Notes: generated by a model not told the origin, from the sequence alone. Positions 1-5,683 are shown, numbered from the stretch's first letter. The stretch is 7,101 nucleotides of DNA from Rickettsiales bacterium (GCA_009693885.1 SHWK01000052.1:1-7101), one strand, 5' to 3'. Made by a program: numbers and translations.

Positions 1-812
1 CGCATCAAATAAGATGGGTGGAACACCACAAAAGTTTTGATTTTTTTCGGCATAAAACTTGCGGCAAAATCGATTATTTTTCCGCGCACACCTGTCACTG
101 GATCGTTGATTCCTAGCACTGCCGACATTGAGGTTGATCCTACCAAAATCATAATTTTCGGATTAAAAAGCTGAATATGCCTTTCAACAAATGGGCGGCA
201 AATTGCTAATTCTTCATCGGTGGGGCGGCGGTTTCCGGGTGGTCGCCAAAAAATCACATTGGTAATATAAAGTTTGGTGCGATCTAAATTGATGCTGCGA
301 AACATATCATCGAGCAATTTTCCGCTATCGCCGCAAAATGGGATACCTTGTAGATCCTCGTGGTTGCCGGGCGCTTCGCCGATTACCATAATTTCAGAAT
401 CAGGATTTCCGTCAGCAAAAACAGTATTGGTTGCCATTTTTTTCAATCCACAGCCATCAAATTTTTCTACTGCTTTGCGCAGTTCGGCTATTGTTTTTGC
501 TGCTTGTGCGGCTTTTGTTGCAGCGGCGACAATTTCATTTAGTGGAACAAATTTTTGCTCTTGATTTGCGTCATTTGCGCTAGCAGAAATTTCTACTAGC
601 GAATTTTGTTGCGATTTTTTTGCCAAAGTTGATAGGGCTTGAGAGGTTGATATTGCTGGATTTATTGCATTTATTTTTGTTGCTAATCCAATTGCATTTG
701 TTTTAGCTTCCACAGGTTTTTTATCAAGAGCTAAAAAATGATTTTGTGATTTTTCAGAGATTATTTCACTTAAATCATTATCTAAATAAAATTTTAAAGC
801 TTCTTTTTTCAT
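1..812 (-). CDS. Uracil-DNA glycosylase, family 4, C-terminus cut by the window edge
   Basis: This enzyme should remove uracil from DNA, starting base excision repair in the cytoplasm. I translated 270 residues from ATG at 812. Residues 1-100 are variable, Ala/Lys/Gln-rich and unlikely to be catalytic. The core begins at about residue 118. It has the GEAPG active-site motif (145-149), an HED/QG-PF-GxxG stretch (151-164), NVxxWRPPGNR (185-195) and the HPSYL loop (265-269) at the very edge, so only the C-terminal tail is missing. Compared with classical family 4 enzymes that bind a 4Fe-4S cluster, only two of the four ligand cysteines are present (C121 and C205); the other two positions are F118 and W189. 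The start is supported by AAGGA about seven bases upstream, inside the end of nrdR. The gap to nrdR is 2 bp, so the two are probably coupled. The family call is firm; uracil activity is inferred. Confidence 0.88.
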   Translation of the reverse strand, partial: MKKEALKFYLDNDLSEIISEKSQNHFLALDKKPVEAKTNAIGLATKINAINPAISTSQALSTLAKKSQQNSLVEISASANDANQEQKFVPLNEIVAAATKAAQAAKTIAELRKAVEKFDGCGLKKMATNTVFADGNPDSEIMVIGEAPGNHEDLQGIPFCGDSGKLLDDMFRSINLDRTKLYITNVIFWRPPGNRRPTDEELAICRPFVERHIQLFNPKIMILVGSTSMSAVLGINDPVTGVRGKIIDFAASFMPKKIKTFVVFHPSYLM

Positions 813-814
813 GT

Positions 815-1267
815 TTATTCCTTAGTAATCGCTTTAATAAATTTCTGAAAATCATCAGCTTTTTCAAAATTTTTATAAACCGAAGCAAACCTTACGAAGG
901 CAACCTTATCAAGCTTCTCGAGCGCTTGCAACACCATTTCGCCAATGCGCATTGAAGAAATTTCTGATTCACCTTCAACCTCAAGTTGCCGCACAATATT
1001 ATTGACTAATTTTTCAACCTGCAGATCAGAAACGGGCCGTTTGCGCACCGCCATTGAAATTGATTTGCGTAATTTTTCTGGATCAAAAATTTTTTTATCG
1101 CCATTTTTTTTGATGACGATAATTTCACGCAATTGCACGCGCTCATAAGTTGTAAAACGCGAATCGCAGGCAGTGCAATAACGGCGGCGCTTCACCGATT
1201 CTCCATCATCAGGAATTCGGCTATCGCGCACCTGAGTTTCAATATTTCCACAAAATGGACAACGCAT
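815..1267 (-). CDS. nrdR: Transcriptional repressor NrdR of ribonucleotide reductase genes
   Basis: NrdR is an ATP/dATP-sensing repressor that binds NrdR boxes upstream of ribonucleotide reductase genes and so matches dNTP supply to demand. The 150-residue protein is of normal family length. It opens with the zinc ribbon: C3, C6, C31 and C34, with the typical MRCPFC start and the DSR and RRRY signatures between them. An ATP-cone domain fills roughly residues 49-139, including the VIKKNG stretch. The start is fixed by the conserved MRCPFC. No Shine-Dalgarno is visible upstream of it; instead the last copy of a 51-bp tandem repeat ends four bases before the ATG. The neighbours are prfB upstream and the glycosylase gene 2 bp downstream. 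No ribonucleotide reductase gene and no clear NrdR box were seen in this window. Confidence 0.96.
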   Translation of the reverse strand: MRCPFCGNIETQVRDSRIPDDGESVKRRRYCTACDSRFTTYERVQLREIIVIKKNGDKKIFDPEKLRKSISMAVRKRPVSDLQVEKLVNNIVRQLEVEGESEISSMRIGEMVLQALEKLDKVAFVRFASVYKNFEKADDFQKFIKAITKE

Positions 1268-1271
1268 AGAT

Positions 1272-1422
1272 TTATTAAATTTGCCGCTACTCGCGGGCGT
1301 GCTTTTGCTGCGCTTACGCAGTTATTAAAATTTGCCGCTACTCGCGGGCGTGCTTTTGCTGCGCTTACGCAGTTATTAAAATTTGCCGCTCCTCGCGGGC
1401 GTGCTTTCGCTGCGCTTACGCA
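1272..1422. repeat. Tandem repeat, three copies of a 51-bp unit, between prfB and nrdR
   Basis: Three head-to-tail copies lie at 1272-1321 (50 bp, one A short in an A run), 1322-1372 (51 bp) and 1373-1422. Copies 1 and 2 are otherwise identical. Copy 3 differs by A to C near 1391 and T to C near 1408. Each unit starts with an AT-rich ttattaaa stretch followed by a GC-rich part. That part holds two small hairpins: CCGC-5 nt-GCGG and CTGCG-CTTA-CGCAG. On the minus strand, the direction of prfB and nrdR, each unit ends with the second hairpin followed by AAATTTT, so it resembles a weak terminator. The period is a multiple of three, which creates a 17-residue repeat in a plus-strand frame; I do not regard that frame as a gene. 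The near identity suggests recent duplication. Confidence 0.95.
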
Positions 1423-1441
1423 ACGCTGGCCCGCGCATTGC
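1420..1441 (-). other. Stem-loop downstream of prfB
   Basis: On the minus strand GCAATGC can pair with GCGTTGC (seven pairs, one of them G-U) around an eight-base loop. It lies about 20 bases after the prfB stop and just before the tandem repeat. No U-tract follows, so it is not a classical terminator. It may protect the 3' end or belong to the repeat element. Confidence 0.35.
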
Positions 1442-1462
1442 TGAACAAAGCCATATTATTAT

Positions 1463-2564
1463 TTATACACTACCTCGCGGCACCAAAGCCCCGCGAATAA
1501 AATCATCAATCTCCCCATCCAAAACCGCTTGAGTATTGCCAGTTTCAACGCCGGTTCGCAAGTCTTTCACCATTTGATAAGGATGCAAGACATAAGAGCG
1601 AATTTGATGGCCCCAACTGTTATCTGTCTTGGTGGCCTCAAGCGCATCTTGCTGCTGGCGTTTTTTTTGCATTTCAGCCTCATGAAGCCTTGATTTTAGC
1701 ATCTTCATTGCTTCTGCCCGATTTTTTAATTGCGAGCGATCACTCTGGCATTGCACGACAATATTGGTCGGAAGATGGGTCATGCGCACCGCCGAATCTG
1801 TTTTATTAACATGCTGACCCCCAGGGCCTGAGGCGCGGTAAGTATCGATGCGCAAATCTTTATCAAGAACTTCAATCTCAATATCATCATCAATTTGCGG
1901 ATAAACCCAGACGGAAGCAAAGCTAGTCTGCCTTTTATCATTAGCGTTAAAAGGTGAAATTCGCACCAAACGATGCACGCCGATCTCGGTTCGCAGCCAA
2001 CCAAAAGCGTATCGACCCGCGATTTTTAAGGTTGCAGAACGAATTCCCGCATCATCACCATCAACCATTGAAACGATCTCGACTTTGAATTTATGCCGAT
2101 TAGCAAAGCGTTCATACATGCGAAGTAACATCAGAGCAAAATCACAAGAGTCGGTTCCCCCTGCTCCAGCGTTGATATCAAGGAAGCAATCATTGGAGTC
2201 ATTTTCTTGCGAGAATAAACTTTCAATCTCAAATTGATCAACTTGTTTTTTGAGCGTTACGAGATTTTTTTCAATATCAGATAAAAGCTGTGAATCCGCT
2301 TCGCTCTTGGCTAGATCATAATATTCAATATTATCTTTTAGCGCATTTTCAACACCAAAAAATTTCTCTAATTTATCTTCAAGCAGCGCTTTTTCTTTGA
2401 GAATTTTTTGCGCTTCTTTGGTATTATCCCACAAAGTAGGGTCTTCAGCCTTTTGTTTTAGCAGATCGAAACGGTTTTGTAATTTTTCCGGTTCAAAGAC
2501 ACCTTTTAATCAGCTCAATCGAGCCCTTGATTTGATTGAGTAAAGCATCAATTTCGAGATTCAT
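1463..2564 (-). CDS. prfB: Peptide chain release factor 2, made by programmed +1 frameshift
   Basis: RF2 recognises UAA and UGA stop codons in the ribosomal A site and triggers peptide release. The gene is read in two frames. ATG at 2564 opens a 23-codon frame ending in CTT TGA at 2498-2493. A +1 shift at that point continues as Glu-Pro-Glu-Lys to the TAA at 1463, for 366 residues in all, the normal RF2 length. Counting from 2564, the stop-codon-reading tripeptide SPF is at 203-205 and the catalytic GGQ at 248-250, within two residues of the E. coli positions. A later in-frame ATG at 2434 would drop 43 residues including part of domain 1, and is not the true start. RF2 regulates its own level: when it is scarce, termination at the internal UGA slows and the shift is favoured. 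There is no obvious Shine-Dalgarno before 2564. prfB is first in the run prfB, nrdR, glycosylase. Confidence 0.96.
2492..2507 (-). promoter_or_regulatory. RF2 programmed +1 frameshift site
   Basis: On the minus strand the sequence reads AAA AGG TGT CTT TGA A. It has the known parts of the RF2 autoregulatory site: an internal Shine-Dalgarno-like AGG three bases before the slippery CTT, then an in-frame UGA. Skipping the U gives CTT then GAA and enters the frame that encodes the rest of RF2. The base after UGA is A, whereas the E. coli site and most others I know of have C. Confidence 0.93.
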
Positions 2565-2608
2565 AAGAAAAATATTTGATGTTTTGCAAAGCAGCGTTAG
2601 ACTGCGAG

Positions 2609-2637
2609 CTTATAGACATATACTAAATCAACTTCAA
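2609..2637 (-). promoter_or_regulatory. Predicted sigma-70 promoter of prfB
   Basis: On the minus strand TTGAAG (2637-2632) and TATAAG (2614-2609) are separated by exactly 17 bases, matching the consensus at four and five of six positions. Transcription would start near 2602, giving a leader of about 38 bases before the ATG at 2564. The -35 box and most of the spacer lie inside the large palindrome at 2618-2655, so a protein bound there could block it. Confidence 0.6.
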
Positions 2638-2655
2638 GAAGTCGATTTAGTATAT
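2618..2655. repeat. Large palindrome, 18-bp arms with one mismatch, between prfB and lpdA
   Basis: The arms 2618-2635 and 2638-2655 are reverse complements at 17 of 18 positions; the mismatch is 2630/2643. Two bases (AA) separate the arms. The stem is AT-rich. On the plus strand it is followed by a T-rich run (2655-2668), so RNA moving toward lpdA could form a terminator-like hairpin. As DNA it overlaps the prfB -35 box and spacer. It could be an operator, an attenuator or a palindromic repeat element; the sequence does not decide between these. Confidence 0.9.
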
Positions 2656-2668
2656 TTTAAATTTTTTT

Positions 2669-2698
2669 CGCCACACGGGTGGCGCCCCACTTGCGGGG
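2669..2698. other. Two adjacent GC-rich stem-loops
   Basis: CGCCAC (2669-2674) pairs with GTGGCG (2679-2684) around ACGG. Directly after it, CCCC (2685-2688) pairs with GGGG (2695-2698) around six bases. GGGATCCC (2696-2703) is a further perfect palindrome. This GC-rich island of about 35 bp stands out within very AT-rich DNA on both sides. Confidence 0.6.
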
Positions 2699-2711
2699 AT
2701 CCCGAATATCG

Positions 2712-2750
2712 AAACCTGATTGAAAAAGATCGGTGGTTTGAATCAGGTTT
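2712..2750. repeat. Inverted repeat with perfect 10-bp arms before lpdA
   Basis: AAACCTGATT (2712-2721) and AATCAGGTTT (2741-2750) are perfect reverse complements, 19 bases apart. The right arm abuts the predicted extended -10 element of lpdA. The half-sites are 29 bp apart centre to centre, close to whole helical turns, which would suit a dimeric regulator or a looping pair. This is a candidate operator; no specific regulator is recognised. Confidence 0.6.
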
Positions 2751-2758
2751 GGTATATA
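2750..2758 (+). promoter_or_regulatory. lpdA: Predicted extended -10 promoter of lpdA
   Basis: TGG followed directly by TATATA fits an extended -10 element, with a start near 2765 and a leader of about 32 bases. No good -35 box is present 17 bases upstream, as is common for this promoter type. The ten bases TTTGGTATAT recur before the small secreted-protein gene at 4379-4388. An alternative is TTGAAT (2738-2743) with TAACAT (2760-2765), spacing 16. Confidence 0.4.
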
Positions 2759-2796
2759 TTAACATTTTTTTCTTTAAAAAAACAATCTGCATTTTT

Positions 2797-4230
2797 ATGA
2801 CAACTGAAAATTCTGCAAAAAAATTTGATCTATGTGTAATTGGCGCAGGCCCTGGAGGCTATGTTGCTGCCATTCGCGCTGCACAGCTTGGTTTAAAAGT
2901 TGGAATTGTTGAGGCAAATCACATGGGTGGAATTTGCTTAAATTGGGGCTGCATCCCTACTAAGGCCTTATTGAAAAGCGCTGAAGTTAATCATTTATTG
3001 CAACATAAACTTGGTGAATTTGGTTTTTCAGCACAAAAAGTTGAATTTGATTTTGCTAAAATTATTGAACGCTCGCGTGGAGTCTCAAAGCGCCTGAGCA
3101 CTGGGATTGGGGCCTTAATGAAAAAAAATAAAATCGAAGTTATTGATGGTTTTGCAAAATTTGTTAGCAATAAAAAAATCTCGGTAAGTCGCGATAACAA
3201 AGAAGTGGCGCAGATTGAAGCAACAAATTTTATCATCGCAACTGGGGCTCGCGCTCGCCAAATTGTAGGCATGGAATCTGACGGCGAACAAATCTGGACC
3301 TATCGTGAAGCCATGACACCAAAGGCTCTACCACAATCTCTGCTAGTTGTTGGTTCGGGTGCAATTGGCGTAGAATTTGCCTCCTTCTACAAAAACATGG
3401 GCGCAGAGGTCACAATAATTGAAATGGCCGATGTTATTTTGCCAGTTGAAGATGAAGAAATTTCAAAAATCGCGCGCAAATCTTTTGAGAAGCAAGGGAT
3501 TAAAATCCTTACTGGCGCTGGCTTGAAGGCATTAAAAAAATCTAAAGATGGCGTTACTGCTTTGGTTGAAATCGGCGGCAAGCTAGAAGAAATCAAGGCG
3601 CAGAAGGTTATCATGGCAGTTGGAATCGTTGCTAATGTAGAAAATCTTGGCCTTGAAAAAACCAAAATCAAGCTTGATAAAGGTCGCATTTTAACCAATA
3701 ATTATCTCGAAACTGATGAGGCGGGAATCTACGCCATTGGCGATGTGGCAGGCGCTCCGTGGCTTGCGCATAAAGCTTCTCATGAAGGCACGATTGCTGC
3801 TGAAAAAATCGCTAGCAAAATTGGCAAATTTGATGCAAAAAAAGTTCATCCAATCAAAAAGGATAATATCCCAGGATGTACATATTCAATGCCTCAAATC
3901 GCCTCCGTTGGCCTCACCGAAAAAAGAGCCTTGGCAGAAAATCGCAAAATAAAAGTGGGTCGCTTCCCTTATTTAGCCAATGGAAAGGCTATTGCATCAT
4001 CAGAAACCGAAGGATTAATCAAGGTTATTTTTGATGAAAAAACTGGCGAGCTGCTCGGGGCGCACCTTATCGGCGCTGAAGTCACTGAAATGATTCAAGG
4101 TTTTGTAATTGCAAAACAAGCAGAATTAACTGAAGAAGATTTAATGCATACAATTTTTCCACATCCAACAATGTCAGAAATGATGCATGAGGCCGTACTG
4201 GATGCATTCGGCAAAGTTATTCACATGTAA
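2797..4230 (+). CDS. lpdA: Dihydrolipoyl dehydrogenase (E3 subunit)
   Basis: This FAD enzyme reoxidises the dihydrolipoyl groups of the pyruvate and 2-oxoglutarate dehydrogenase complexes and passes electrons to NAD+. The 477-residue protein has, in order, the FAD-binding GAGPGG (16-21), the redox-active disulfide C47-x4-C52 in GGICLNWGC, the NAD-binding GSGAIG (186-191), the second FAD motif with AIGDVAG, and the C-terminal dimerisation domain. The partner-subunit base H456 and E461 lie in HPTMSE. The ICLNWGC form is typical of the alphaproteobacterial enzyme associated with pyruvate dehydrogenase. I chose ATG 2797 because the FAD motif follows at the usual distance. The frame stays open back to 2536, across the prfB start, but that extension is not homologous to known E3 proteins. 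No Shine-Dalgarno is visible. The gene stands alone, with no E1 or E2 gene in the window. Confidence 0.96.
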   Translation: MTTENSAKKFDLCVIGAGPGGYVAAIRAAQLGLKVGIVEANHMGGICLNWGCIPTKALLKSAEVNHLLQHKLGEFGFSAQKVEFDFAKIIERSRGVSKRLSTGIGALMKKNKIEVIDGFAKFVSNKKISVSRDNKEVAQIEATNFIIATGARARQIVGMESDGEQIWTYREAMTPKALPQSLLVVGSGAIGVEFASFYKNMGAEVTIIEMADVILPVEDEEISKIARKSFEKQGIKILTGAGLKALKKSKDGVTALVEIGGKLEEIKAQKVIMAVGIVANVENLGLEKTKIKLDKGRILTNNYLETDEAGIYAIGDVAGAPWLAHKASHEGTIAAEKIASKIGKFDAKKVHPIKKDNIPGCTYSMPQIASVGLTEKRALAENRKIKVGRFPYLANGKAIASSETEGLIKVIFDEKTGELLGAHLIGAEVTEMIQGFVIAKQAELTEEDLMHTIFPHPTMSEMMHEAVLDAFGKVIHM

Positions 4231-4253
4231 TAATTGGTAACAATTTAATTTGC

Positions 4254-4332
4254 ATTAATCACTTTACAAATAAAAAAATAACCCTATTTTTTGTGCGTCC
4301 TTATCTTGCGAAACGCTTGATTAATCACTTTA
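4254..4332 (+). repeat. 13-bp direct repeat downstream of lpdA
   Basis: ATTAATCACTTTA occurs at 4254-4266 and again at 4320-4332, exactly 66 bp apart, in the gap between lpdA and the small secreted-protein gene. It could be a pair of regulator sites, since the second copy lies about 60 bp before that promoter, or a small duplication. Confidence 0.5.
4272..4293 (+). terminator. Weak terminator-like hairpin after lpdA
   Basis: AAAAAATA (4273-4280) pairs with TATTTTTT (4285-4292) around ACCC, about 40 bp after the lpdA stop. The stem is purely AT, so termination would be weak, but its T-rich right arm resembles a U-tract. Confidence 0.3.
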
Positions 4333-4380
4333 AACATGATTTTTCAAACATTTACAAAGAGGAGCCGGTTAGAAATAATT

Positions 4381-4394
4381 TGGTATATTATAAT
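4381..4394 (+). promoter_or_regulatory. Predicted promoter of the small secreted-protein gene
   Basis: TGG-TATATT (4381-4389) is an extended -10 element, and a perfect TATAAT overlaps it at 4389-4394. No convincing -35 box is present. Transcription would start around 4396-4401, leaving a leader of about 25 bases. The strong terminator at 4682 shows that this gene forms its own short unit. Confidence 0.5.
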
Positions 4395-4422
4395 ATAAAA
4401 AACTTATTTAAGTAAAATTACT

Positions 4423-4659
4423 ATGAAAACATTATCATTGATCGTTGCTGCTTCTATGCTTGCTTTCTCAGCTAACGCTACTGACGCAGTTAAAGCTACT
4501 GCTCCAACTGCTGCTGCTCCAGCTGCAGTTGTTGCTCCAGTTGCTAAAGCTGAAGTTAAAGCTCCTAAAGCTACTAAAAAAGCTGTAGCTGCTAAAGAAG
4601 CTACTGCTCCAGTTGCTGCTGCAGTTGCTGCTGAAGTTAAAGCTCCTGCTAAAAAGTAA
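4423..4659 (+). CDS. Small secreted Ala/Lys/Pro-rich protein, function unknown
   Basis: I do not recognise the family. The 78-residue product starts with a good Sec signal peptide: Met-Lys, a hydrophobic stretch at 4-16 and a likely cleavage site after Ser-Ala-Asn-Ala (19). The 59-residue mature part is nearly all Ala, Lys, Val, Pro, Thr and Glu, lacks Cys, Met and aromatic residues, and is basic. It repeats AEVKAP twice and ATAP twice, so it is probably extended and disordered in the periplasm or outside. Of 30 alanines, 27 use GCT, 3 use GCA and none GCC or GCG, unlike the mixed use in lpdA. This fits high expression or a recent low-complexity expansion. The gene has its own promoter and terminator. 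No Shine-Dalgarno precedes ATG 4423. It resembles histone H1-like tails in composition, but the signal peptide argues against a DNA-binding role in the cytoplasm. Confidence 0.8.
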   Translation: MKTLSLIVAASMLAFSANATDAVKATAPTAAAPAAVVAPVAKAEVKAPKATKKAVAAKEATAPVAAAVAAEVKAPAKK

Positions 4660-4681
4660 TTCACTTTTTACAAGTGCTTAT

Positions 4682-4718
4682 AAAAAGCCAAGCTAACAAA
4701 TGTTAGCTTGGCTTTTTT
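4682..4718 (+). terminator. Strong rho-independent terminator
   Basis: The arms 4682-4698 and 4701-4717 are perfect reverse complements over 17 bp, including AGCCAAGCTAACA and its partner, around AA, and run into a T tract ending at 4718. It lies 23 bp after the stop of the small secreted-protein gene. The A-tract before the stem means it could also work in the other direction. Confidence 0.95.
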
Positions 4719-4743
4719 ATTGCATTTTATTTAAAAATTTTAA

Positions 4744-4771
4744 TTGATTTTTATTGAAGTAAGTCAATAAT
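4744..4771 (+). promoter_or_regulatory. Possible promoter of tRNA-Thr and plsC
   Basis: TTGATT (4744-4749) and AATAAT (4766-4771) are 16 bases apart. Transcription would begin about 45 bases before the tRNA. TATTGA/TCAATA (4753-4758 and 4765-4770) forms a small dyad inside it. A promoter is needed here, because a strong terminator precedes this region. Confidence 0.35.
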
Positions 4772-4821
4772 CTAGGCTCCTTTCTTTACAACTAAATCAA
4801 TTTTGTGGTTAGTTTGTATAA

Positions 4822-4896
4822 GCCGAATTAGCTCAGTGGTAGAGCAACTGTCTTGTAAACAGTAGGTCGTCAGTTCAAATCCGACATTCGGCACCA
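4822..4896 (+). tRNA. tRNA-Thr, anticodon UGU
   Basis: The cloverleaf is complete. The acceptor GCCGAAT pairs with ATTCGGC, the D stem is GCTC/GAGC, and the anticodon stem is ACTGT/ACAGT with TGT at 4854-4856. The T loop is TTCAAAT, the discriminator base is A and CCA is encoded. The T stem GTCAG/CCGAC has one A-C mismatch (4872/4882). plsC starts 16 bp after the CCA, so both are probably on one transcript and separated by tRNA processing. Confidence 0.97.
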
Positions 4897-4912
4897 TCAA
4901 CCTTTCGCTGTT

Positions 4913-5632
4913 ATGCCATTGATTCGCTCTATTATTTTCTGGCTACTATTCTACATCGCTACAATCGCGATGGTTGTAATTTATTTTGCGATATTCCCCT
5001 TTATTAAACACGATAATCTTGCTGATGACTGCGCCAAGATCTGGTCGCAATCAATTTTGCTATTCTTGCGCCTGATTCACGGTATCGATTATAAAATCAT
5101 TGGACGCGATCAATTGCCAAGCAACGCCTGCATTATTGCCTGCAAGCATCAATCGGCGTGGGAAACAATTATTTTTCACCTACTCTGCCGCCATCCTGCT
5201 TATGTTTATAAAAAAGAATTGCTCAAAGTGCCTTTTTATGGCTGGTTTATAAAAAGAATGACGGGTGTGAAGGTTGATCGTCAAGGTGGCGCTTCGGCCT
5301 TGAAAAATCTGATCAGACAAACTAAATCTATTTTGCACAAAGGGCATAATATCGTGATTTTTCCGCAAGGCACTCGGATTCCCTTTGGGGCCAATGTTGC
5401 ACAATATCCTTATCAAGTTGGAATTGCCGCGCTTTATCTTGCATGCGATGTGCCGGTAGTGCCCGTTGCGCTTAACTCTGGTGCACTTTGGAGCAAAAGT
5501 ATGTTGATCAAAAAATCTGGCACAATTACGCTAGAATTTCTTGAGCCAATTCAACCAAGATTGAAGAAGAATGAATTTATGGAAGAGCTTGAGAGCAAGA
5601 TTGAAGCCGCTAGTGCAAGATTAGAAAAATAG
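4913..5632 (+). CDS. plsC: 1-acyl-sn-glycerol-3-phosphate acyltransferase
   Basis: PlsC adds the second acyl chain to lysophosphatidic acid at the inner membrane, producing phosphatidic acid for phospholipid synthesis. The 239-residue protein starts with a hydrophobic anchor (about residues 6-30). A second amphipathic or hydrophobic segment follows near 45-56. The acyltransferase motifs appear in order: H79-QSAW-E84 (motif I), VDRQGG near 121-126 (motif II), FPQGTR at 150-155 (motif III) and VPVVPVALNSG (motif IV). Two motif positions are unusual: E84 replaces the usual Asp of HX4D, and Q152 replaces the usual Glu of FPEGTR. Length and motif order fit the PlsC family; other lysophospholipid acyltransferases of the same fold cannot be excluded. 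ATG 4913 is 16 bp after tRNA-Thr, with no Shine-Dalgarno. Confidence 0.9.
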   Translation: MPLIRSIIFWLLFYIATIAMVVIYFAIFPFIKHDNLADDCAKIWSQSILLFLRLIHGIDYKIIGRDQLPSNACIIACKHQSAWETIIFHLLCRHPAYVYKKELLKVPFYGWFIKRMTGVKVDRQGGASALKNLIRQTKSILHKGHNIVIFPQGTRIPFGANVAQYPYQVGIAALYLACDVPVVPVALNSGALWSKSMLIKKSGTITLEFLEPIQPRLKKNEFMEELESKIEAASARLEK

Positions 5633-5683
5633 CTTAGAATAACACTTTTGCGCCCATAAAAACAACCCACAACCGCCAATTCA

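Noticed and set aside
274..564. Plus-strand frame at the left end
   Set aside because: It is antisense to the conserved core of the glycosylase, which has clear motifs.
1272..1422. CRISPR array
   Set aside because: The copies are contiguous with no unique spacers between them, so this is a tandem repeat.
1133..1444. Plus-strand frame with a 17-residue repeat across the tandem repeat
   Set aside because: It begins antisense inside nrdR, has no ribosome site or family similarity, and its repeat follows simply from a period divisible by three.
2493..2495. prfB as a frameshifted pseudogene
   Set aside because: The break lies exactly at the RF2 programmed CTT-TGA site with a spaced AGG, and both frames join into a full-length protein.
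2712..2758. tRNA-like element (TTTGAATC resembles a T loop)
   Set aside because: The enclosed length is too short and no D or anticodon arm can be formed.
4404..4664. Minus-strand frame of 86 codons opposite the small secreted-protein gene
   Set aside because: Its Ala/Thr/Val-rich hydrophobic product is the mirror of GCT-rich codons. Promoter, signal peptide and terminator all support the plus strand.
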